From: Aegilops tauschii subsp. strangulata
Lineage: Eukaryota; Streptophyta; Magnoliopsida; Poales; Poaceae
Direction of reading: 5' to 3'
Assembly: GCF_002575655.3 (NCBI RefSeq)
Contig: NC_053039.3
Span: 375,635,633 to 375,699,632 of the forward strand
DNA length: 64,000 nucleotides
Position numbers and translations under genes: made by a program
The notes under the pieces: model-generated
Seen by the model: only the letters and a program-made list of their open reading frames with translations
What the model was told of the DNA's origin: nothing
The model's database searches: none
Shown: in pieces, positions 58,025-64,000 of the stretch
How the letters are laid out: each line of letters starts with the position of its first letter
Numbering within the stretch: position 1 is the first letter of the stretch

Positions 58025-58837
58025 CTATTTCGGATCCAGATTGGCACTGATGCTGAACTGCTGAGATGAGTCACCTGGAACAAAGTCAACAAGTTTAGTC
58101 TCATCAGCTGACTTAAATTTCATTGCCGGCTCATGCTCCGTGGTTGGCTTTTTCAAAGACGTCATATCTGTCGGGTCAACATTGTCCTTGTAAAACCTCA
58201 ACTCCTCTGTTGCACAAACAGATTCAGCGTAAGCCGCGTCACCTTCCTCACACTCCAAGGCTATCTTTCGGCTGCCATGAACCGTAATGGTCCCATTGTG
58301 ACCCGACATCTTGAGCTGCAAATACACGTAACATGGCCGTGCCATGAACTTGGCGTAAGCCGGCCGCCCAAATAAAGCATGGTACGGACTCCTTATCTTA
58401 ACCACCTCAAAGGTTAGTTTTTCCGCCCTATAATTGTACTCATCTCCAAAGGCCACTTCCAGCTCGATCTTACCGACTGGATACGCCGACTTACCGGGCA
58501 GCACGCCATGGAAAACAGTATTGGACTGGCTGAGGTGTTTATCAGTCAAACCCATACGACGGAAGGTCTCATAATAGAGGATGTTGATGCTACTGCCTCC
58601 GTCCATGAGCACTTTAGTGAATTTATATCCCCCAACCTGAGGAGCCACCACCAAGGCCAGGTGACCCGGATTATCAACCCGGGGAGGATGATCTTCCCTA
58701 CTCCACACAATAGGCTGCTCAAACCATCTTAAATAGCGTGGAACCGCCGGCTCAACAGCATGCACAACCCTTTTATGAAGCTTCTGTTCTCGCTTGCACA
58801 GACTGGTAGTAAACACATGATACTGCCCGCCATTGAG
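58025..58837 (-). pseudogene. Nested element protease region
   Basis: This segment lies in the same frame as gag and RT, bounded by single TAG codons at 58838-58840 and 58025-58027. The protease motif is KVLMDGGSSINILYYETFRR; FGRPAYAKFMARPCYVYLQL marks its C-terminal part. The frame is otherwise clean over 270 codons. Confidence 0.75.
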
Positions 58838-61207
58838 CTACTTTGGATTGGTCTGGTATCCCCCCTGCTGCTGCTGCTGATGACCCTGGCCGGACTGCTG
58901 ATTAAAGCCCCCTTCAACATTCTGAGAATTGGAATTTGAACCGCCGCCCGGGCCATGAAAGCCGCTGGCGCCTGAGCCGCCGCCCGGGCCACTGTTGCCA
59001 TTGAAAGCATTGGAATTTTTAAAGGCCTTCATGATTGCGCAGTCCTTCCATAGATGAGTGGACGGCTTTTCCCTAGAACCATGCCTTGGACAAGGCTCAT
59101 TCAACAACTGCTCAAGCGTCGGGCCTGACCCGCCGGCACAGGGAGGTGGTCTCCCCTTACGCCGGTGGTTGTTACCCTGTGAACCGGTGTTGGCCACAAA
59201 CTCCATACTGCCATCAGCCTTACGCTTGTTACCTCCCTGGTTCGCCGGGTTAGGCTGGGGGCCCTTGCCATTGCCATTCCGTTTTCCCTTCCCTGTCCTT
59301 TCATCATCCGACGCGGGATCCTTGGTACTATCAGAGTCGGCGTACTTGACCAGAGCCGCCATCAGCGTACCCATATCATTACAATCGCGCTTGAGCCGCC
59401 CGAGCTTCATCTTCAGGGGCATAAAACGACAATTCTGCTCTAACATTAAGACTGCAGAACCGGCATCCATCTTATCAGATGAATGTATTATCTCTTTGAC
59501 CCGGCGAACCCAATGGGTCGTAGACTCACCCTCCTGCTGCTTACAGTTAGTCAAATCCACAATTGACATAGACTGCCTACAGGTATCTTTGAAGTTTTGG
59601 ATGAACCGGGCTTTTAGCTCAGCCCAAGACCCGATAGAGTTAGGCGGCAGTCCTTTCAACCAAGTGCGGGCAGTCCCATCTAACATCATGGTGAAGTACT
59701 TGGCCACTGCCGCTTCACTAACCTTCAGCAACTCCATAGCCATCTCGTAACTCTCGATCCATGCTCCGGGTTGTAAATCAGCCGTGTAATTAGGCACCTT
59801 CCTAGGCCCTTTGAAATCCTTGGGCAGACGTTCATTACGGAGAGCCGGCACCAGACAAGGAACACCTCCAGCCCTCGTAGGTATACCTGCGTCGATAGAA
59901 GCCGTTGGATAAGCCGGGAGTGGCTGGTAAGCCGTCAACTGAGCCGCCTGCTCCACCTCTTGCCGTGCTCTGTCCTGGTCTACCGCGTTAAAGGCTCCAT
60001 TATGAACCGGGCCGTGGCCAGGAGGCAAGTCACGGTGTCGGACATTGCTTGAGCCGGTCGCAGAAACCATGTGCCTACTGTAACTCGGGCTCCAGCCAGG
60101 ACGAGGGGTTGAATGAATCCTGTCCCGACTATAAGAATATGCCTCCTGTTGCGCCAGAGCCGTCTGAAAGAGTTCTCTGACCCGACGGGTTTCAACCGCC
60201 GTCGGTGAGTCGCCCTCGATTGGGAGAGCCGCCAGTCGCGCCGCCGCGGCGACCATGTTTTCCAACGGGTTGGCATAATGACCCGGTGGTATTGGCACGT
60301 ACTGAGGCGGAGTAGTGTTCACCCGGGGAGGCCCCATCACTTGGGGCTGAATTGGCGTTCCAGCCCCGGGCGCCGTGATCTCTGGCGGGTTACTGGGCCC
60401 TGCACCAGGCATGTTGAAGAGGTTTCGAGGATCGTAAACCGGAGGGAGTCGAGATTGAGCCTTTTGATGCCTCCTTCTCATGATCTCATTGGACGCGTTC
60501 TGATCCATCGTGAGCCGGAAAGACTGCGCTTGAATCAGCTGAGTCTGGGCGTCGAGAGCCGCCCTCTCTGCAGCCATCCTGATCCCTTCCGCCGCCAGAT
60601 CCTCCTTGGCTTTTGCTAGATCGAGCCTTAACTGTGCCACCTCCGCGTCATGCTGAGCTTGATCCACCGGGGCGAACGTAGCGGTTAACAGGACCGTCAT
60701 CTTGTCTGTGAGATCCATCAGCACCTGAGCCGGCGAGGGCACAGGGCTTCCTGCCCCGGCGGTGGGGTTTTGAACAGGTTGTGCGCCAGCCATGAAGATT
60801 CCAACCCGGCTCGGTGGCTCAAAGGGGTCCGGAATACTGTCGCCCTCGGAACAACCCCTGAGCCTGCCATCTTGAAGTTGGTATAACGAATCGGTCTCCT
60901 CTGTGGATGACTCGCCGTCAGAGCGAGCGGCCGTCTCATCACCAGACCCAGATCCTTCAGAGAGCCCTCCATGAACGCATCCCACGAAAGCACGCTTCAA
61001 GGCAGGCAAAGTCCGGGTGGGTCTTGCACGTTGAGCCGTCTCGATGAGATCGGCGCAAAGGTCCAGCTCAAGGCCCGGCTCACCAATCTTGCCAATAAAG
61101 ACATGGATTCCGCCGAAGGGGACCCGGTACCCGTACTCAATTGAGCCGGTGTCGGGGCCCCAGTTTGCATCGTCGATGTAGAGCTTGCCGCGACGACTCT
61201 TGGTCAT
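58838..61207 (-). CDS. Nested element gag polyprotein
   Basis: 789 codons start at MTKSRRGKLYIDD (61207), the first ATG after the primer-binding region; an in-frame extension into the LTR is not counted. An N-terminal region of unknown role is followed by a helical stretch (EVAQLRLDLAKAKEDLAAEG). The gag core is at about residues 500-640 (GAWIESYEMAMELL, DGTARTWLKGLPPNSIGSWA, FKDTCRQSMSIVDL). A basic Gly/Asn-rich tail then carries a Cys/His motif (CPRHGS...HLWKDC) and a Gln run. It would package element RNA. The ORF is intact to a TAG at 58838. Confidence 0.8.
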   Translation of the reverse strand: MTKSRRGKLYIDDANWGPDTGSIEYGYRVPFGGIHVFIGKIGEPGLELDLCADLIETAQRARPTRTLPALKRAFVGCVHGGLSEGSGSGDETAARSDGESSTEETDSLYQLQDGRLRGCSEGDSIPDPFEPPSRVGIFMAGAQPVQNPTAGAGSPVPSPAQVLMDLTDKMTVLLTATFAPVDQAQHDAEVAQLRLDLAKAKEDLAAEGIRMAAERAALDAQTQLIQAQSFRLTMDQNASNEIMRRRHQKAQSRLPPVYDPRNLFNMPGAGPSNPPEITAPGAGTPIQPQVMGPPRVNTTPPQYVPIPPGHYANPLENMVAAAARLAALPIEGDSPTAVETRRVRELFQTALAQQEAYSYSRDRIHSTPRPGWSPSYSRHMVSATGSSNVRHRDLPPGHGPVHNGAFNAVDQDRARQEVEQAAQLTAYQPLPAYPTASIDAGIPTRAGGVPCLVPALRNERLPKDFKGPRKVPNYTADLQPGAWIESYEMAMELLKVSEAAVAKYFTMMLDGTARTWLKGLPPNSIGSWAELKARFIQNFKDTCRQSMSIVDLTNCKQQEGESTTHWVRRVKEIIHSSDKMDAGSAVLMLEQNCRFMPLKMKLGRLKRDCNDMGTLMAALVKYADSDSTKDPASDDERTGKGKRNGNGKGPQPNPANQGGNKRKADGSMEFVANTGSQGNNHRRKGRPPPCAGGSGPTLEQLLNEPCPRHGSREKPSTHLWKDCAIMKAFKNSNAFNGNSGPGGGSGASGFHGPGGGSNSNSQNVEGGFNQQSGQGHQQQQQGGYQTNPK

Positions 61208-61276
61208 CCGGCCCACAGCGTATCCCTTGAGCCCTTCGAAGCTGCCCTTCAAGAACTCAAATCCACCGTGCGCTGG

Positions 61277-61295
61277 CCCCACGGTGGGCGCCAAC
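61277..61295 (-). promoter_or_regulatory. Primer-binding-site-like sequence of the nested element
   Basis: On the minus strand GTTGGCGCCCACCGTGGGG follows the 5' LTR immediately. It is the counterpart of 43522-43540 in the outer element. Confidence 0.55.
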
Positions 61296-61815
61296 TGTCG
61301 TGGAATTGTCACGGCAGATGTCCTCGTGCAAGGACTTAGTCGTGGAGCCATCACAGCTAGGAAGCTTAAAGGGGTTAAGCGGGACAAGGAACACGAGGAT
61401 TATACTGGTTCGACCCCTTACGGTGAAGGTAAAAGCCTACGTCCAGTTGAGGTGGTATTACTTAGGGTTTCGATGACCAGGGAGCTTAATCGCTATGCCT
61501 GGCTATCGATTTGTTGTCTCTCGTCCTGAACCGCCGCCGGGTCGTCCCTTTATATAGAGAGGTTGACGCCCAGCGGCTCTCAGAGTCTCGGCCGGCTTAT
61601 AACAGTATCCGGCTCGGACTCTTAACTACTCTTGCCTTACATTACAAGTCTTGCCATAACGACGGTTTATAACTACGGGCCTTAAGCCGCCTCCGGGTCT
61701 TAAGCCCATTATTGATCCGCCATCCTCTGGCCTGGTACTAGGCTTCACGTGATGATCATTATAACGTAACCCGGCCCCTCCTGGGCGGGTGATTCTAATG
61801 GTTATATCCTCAACA
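61296..61815 (-). repeat. LTR of the nested element (its 5' LTR)
   Basis: 520 bp, matching 48827-49325 with few substitutions and one 21 bp difference near 61479-61502 (AGCTTAATCGCTATGCCTGG present only here). After its CA end, TCCTCAACA and TCCTCA are repeated before the outer element resumes. Confidence 0.85.
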
Positions 61816-61832
61816 TCCTCAACATCCTCAGC

Positions 61833-62798
61833 AAATGAGATGGCAAAAGAAATAGTCGACAAGTGTGAAGGTTGCCAGTTTTACTCCAACATGTCTCACA
61901 AGCCTGCGTCGGCCCTGAGGACCATTCCACTCGTCTGGCCCTTTGCTGTTTGGGGTTTGGATATGGTTGGACCTCTAAGGACTGGTAGGAGCGGCTTTAC
62001 TCACGTGCTTGTGGCAGTCGACAAGTTCACCAAATGGATTGAAGCCAAGCCTATCAAAAACCTTGAGGCCAGTACTGCTGTCAGCTTCATCAAGGAGTTA
62101 ACATTCAGATATGGTGTTCCACACAACATCATCACTGACAATGGGTCAAACTTCGATTCTGATGAGTTCAGAGCCTTCTGTACTTCCCAAGGTACTCGAG
62201 TCGACTACGCTTTGGTCGCTCACCCCCAGTCGAATGGACAAGCCGAAAGAGAAAACGGATTGATTCTCAAAAGGGTTGAAACCCCGACTGATGCGTGATC
62301 TCAAACACGCAGCAGGAGCCTGGGTCGATGAACTTCCGTCAGTGCTGTGGGGACTAAGGACAACTCCCAATCGGTCGACTGGCCGAACTCCATTCTTCTT
62401 AGTTTATGGAGCTGAAGCTGTACTCCCGAGTGACTTGCTCCACAATGCACCCCGAGTCGAGATTTTTCTCAGAAGATGAAGCAAAACAGGCACGGCAAGA
62501 TGCAGTCGATCTCCTGGAAGAGGAAAGAGAGATGGCTCTGAACCGGTCAACCATCTATCAACAAGACTTGCGTCGATTTCATGCCAGAAACGTAAGGGGT
62601 CGGGCATTTCAAGAGGGAGACCTGGTTCTCCGAGTGGATCAGCAAAAACCACACAAGCTCGCTCCTGCCTGGGAAGGTCCCTTCATTGTCACCAGAGTGC
62701 TCCACAATGGAGCGTACAACCTCTACAATGTCGAGCACAAGAAAGACGAGACGCACGCTTGGAATGCGGAGCTGCTCCGCCCATTTTATACTTAAGTA
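61833..62798 (+). pseudogene. Outer element integrase, remainder
   Basis: The reading resumes with NEMAKEIVDKCEGCQFYSNM (the cysteine pair) and continues through PFAVWGLDMVGPLRTGRS, VDKFTKWIEAKP, IITDNGSNFDSDEF and HPQSNGQAERENG, giving D, D and E of the catalytic core. Frame changes near 62270 and 62460 break it. The C-terminal part (FQEGDLVLRVDQQKPHKLAP, AWNAELLRPFYT) ends at TAA 62793-62795. No chromodomain is present. Confidence 0.75.
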
Positions 62799-62930
62799 CT
62801 CATTCCGTCGAGATGTAATAAGAAATACCTTTGTAGTCTGTTTATCAAAGACAAGAGCTTTACAGTCTTCTAAAATGATTATCGTTGCTTATATTTGTGT
62901 CTGAAATCCCCCAGTGGGTAGCTTAGCCGC
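62799..62930 (+). other. Start of the outer element 3' untranslated region
   Basis: Short AT-rich sequence between the integrase stop and the repeat arrays. CCCCCAGTGGGTAGCTTAG begins the transition into the array. Confidence 0.4.
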
Positions 62931-63610
62931 GAATCCGTTTCGCCTAAGTTTAAAAAAATCCTACCGAGTGGTGAGCAAGCCTCTCACTCGGGGGCTTAGT
63001 TGCAGTCCAGTACTCGCCTAAGTTTGTAAAATCCTATCGAGTGGTGAGCAACCCTCCCACTCGGGGGCTTAGCTGCAGTGCAGTACTCGCCTAAGTTTGT
63101 AAAATCCTACCGAGTGGTGAGCAACCCTCCCACTCGGGGCTTAGCTGCAGTCCAGTACTCGCCTAAATTTGAAAAATCCTAGCGAGTGGTGAGCAAGCCT
63201 CTCACTCGGGGGCTTAGCTGCAGTCCAGTACTCGCTTAAGTTTGAAAAATCCTATCGAGCGGTGAGCAACCCTCCCACTCGGGGGCTTAGTTGCAGTCCA
63301 GTACTCGCCTAAGTTTGTAAAATCCTACCGAGTGGTGAGCAACCCTCCCACTCGGGGGCTTAGTTGCAGTCCAGTACTCGCCTAAGTTTGTAAAATCCTA
63401 CCGAGTGGTGAGCAACCCTCCCACTCGGGGGCTTAGCTGCAGTCCAGTACTCGCCTAAGTTTGTAAAATCCTACCGAGTGATGAGCAACCCTCCCACTCG
63501 GGGGCTTAGCTGCAGTCCAGTACTCGCCTAAGTTTGAAAAATCCCACCAAGTGGTGAGCAACCCTCCCACTCGGGGGTTTAGCTGCAGTCAACTACTCGC
63601 CTAAGTTTGA
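62930..63610. repeat. Tandem array of about 74 bp units
   Basis: Nine full units and a partial one, each with CGCCTAAGTTTG, AAATCCTACCGAGTGGTGAG, CCCTCCCACTCGGGGGCTTA and GCTGCAGTCCAGTACT. Unit starts are near 62940, 63013, 63088, 63161, 63234, 63307, 63382, 63456 and 63527. ACCGAGTGG and CCCACTCGGG form a partial inverted pair in each unit. Confidence 0.85.
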
Positions 63611-63614
63611 AACT

Positions 63615-64000
63615 CATTCCTATCTGCAAGGACGACGAGGTGCAGGTCGACTGCAACCTTCTCCTCGGAGCTACGTCACAAGTACAACATACGCGCCATC
63701 CCCATCCGCAAGGACGACGAGGTGCAGGTCGACTGCAACCTTCTCCTCGGAGCTACGCCATAAGTATAACGTACGCTTCATCCCTATCCGCAAGAACGAC
63801 GAGGTGCAGGTCGACTGCAACCTTTTCCTCGGAGCTGCGCCGCAAGTACAATGTACGCTCCATCCTTATCCGCAAGGACGGCGAAGTGCAGGTCGACTGC
63901 AATCTTCTCCTGGGAGCTGCGCCACAGGGACAATGTACGCTACATCCTTATCCGCAAGGACGGCGAGGTGCAGGTCGACTATAACCTTCTCCTCAGAGCT
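63615..64000. repeat. Tandem array of 82 bp units
   Basis: GCAAGGACGACGAGGTGCAG recurs at 63626, 63708, 63790, 63872 and 63954 with exact 82 bp spacing and few changes, running off the window. Each unit carries GCAGGTCGACTGC with a GTCGAC palindrome. Because 82 is not a multiple of three, the open frame across it is not evidence for a protein. Confidence 0.85.

Larger units (their letters stand above)
48827..61815 (-). mobile_element. Nested Tat-type Ty3/Gypsy LTR retrotransposon, complete
   Basis: Two near-identical LTRs (48827-49325 and 61296-61815) enclose gag, protease, RT, RNase H, second RNase H and integrase on the minus strand, plus an antisense gene near the 3' LTR. The element is 12,989 bp and splits the integrase of the outer element. 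The host sequence AAATGAGATGG is present on both sides (48816-48826 and 61833-61843). Recent insertion is suggested by the few LTR differences, apart from one 21 bp indel. Confidence 0.9.
43058..64000 (+). mobile_element. Outer Tat-type Ty3/Gypsy LTR retrotransposon (3' end outside window)
   Basis: The order is 5' LTR, primer-binding region, gag, protease, RT, RNase H, second RNase H, integrase (split by a nested element) and a long repetitive 3' region. That is Ty3/Gypsy order, and the extra RNase H after the RT-linked one marks the Tat lineage. Several stops and frameshifts in gag and pol make it non-autonomous. The 3' LTR is not reached. Confidence 0.8.

Noticed and set aside
58838..61387. 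Gag start inside the LTR, 60 codons upstream
   Set aside because: The extension lies in the LTR and primer-binding region; the first ATG after these is at 61207.
62930..64000. CRISPR-like array
   Set aside because: Units are contiguous direct repeats of 74 or 82 bp without unique spacers, inside a plant LTR retrotransposon.

Overview
The window is nuclear DNA from a grass, very probably a Triticeae species (wheat, Aegilops, barley or rye). The grounds are Stowaway and PIF/Harbinger-type MITEs, large nested Ty3/Gypsy elements of the Tat type with a second RNase H, wall-associated kinases with a grass-like HGD catalytic loop, and several captured fragments of host genes. Genes are sparse and most of the sequence is transposon-derived. 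The species was not determined.

Region 1 (1-7 kb) holds only repeats: AT-rich degenerate sequence, a ~694 bp tandem duplication carrying a MITE, a degenerate GTGCCTC repeat and a T-rich tract.

Region 2 (7-29.5 kb, minus strand) is a segmental tandem duplication with two wall-associated receptor kinase (WAK) genes. Copy 1 (7147-19332) keeps a TATA-type promoter with two W-boxes, but has two frameshifts and a 9.2 kb first intron filled with MITEs, two PIF/Harbinger-like elements and a captured ARM-repeat gene fragment. Copy 2 (24885-29449) has an uninterrupted four-exon frame of 737 codons, but its homology to the copy 1 promoter stops about 64 bp upstream of the ATG.

Region 3 (29.5-43 kb) contains a long sequence rich in TTTACACTGTAAT-like units, a SINE-like element, an ORF1-only LINE-like element, and a composite inverted-repeat element (36.3-41.9 kb) carrying fragments of two unrelated genes. 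One is a CRINKLY4-type receptor kinase and the other a GH3 auxin-amido synthetase, both broken. A B3 DNA-binding-domain relic follows.

Region 4 (43-64 kb) is a Tat-type LTR retrotransposon on the plus strand whose 3' end lies beyond the window. It is split inside its integrase zinc-binding region by a second, complete Tat-type element on the minus strand (48827-61815). The inner element has near-identical LTRs and carries a six-exon antisense gene with its own TATA box. Both elements are inactivated by stops and frameshifts. The outer element ends in arrays of ~74 bp and 82 bp tandem repeats.

Only WAK copy 2 looks like a potentially functional host protein-coding gene. No tRNA, rRNA or CRISPR was seen.
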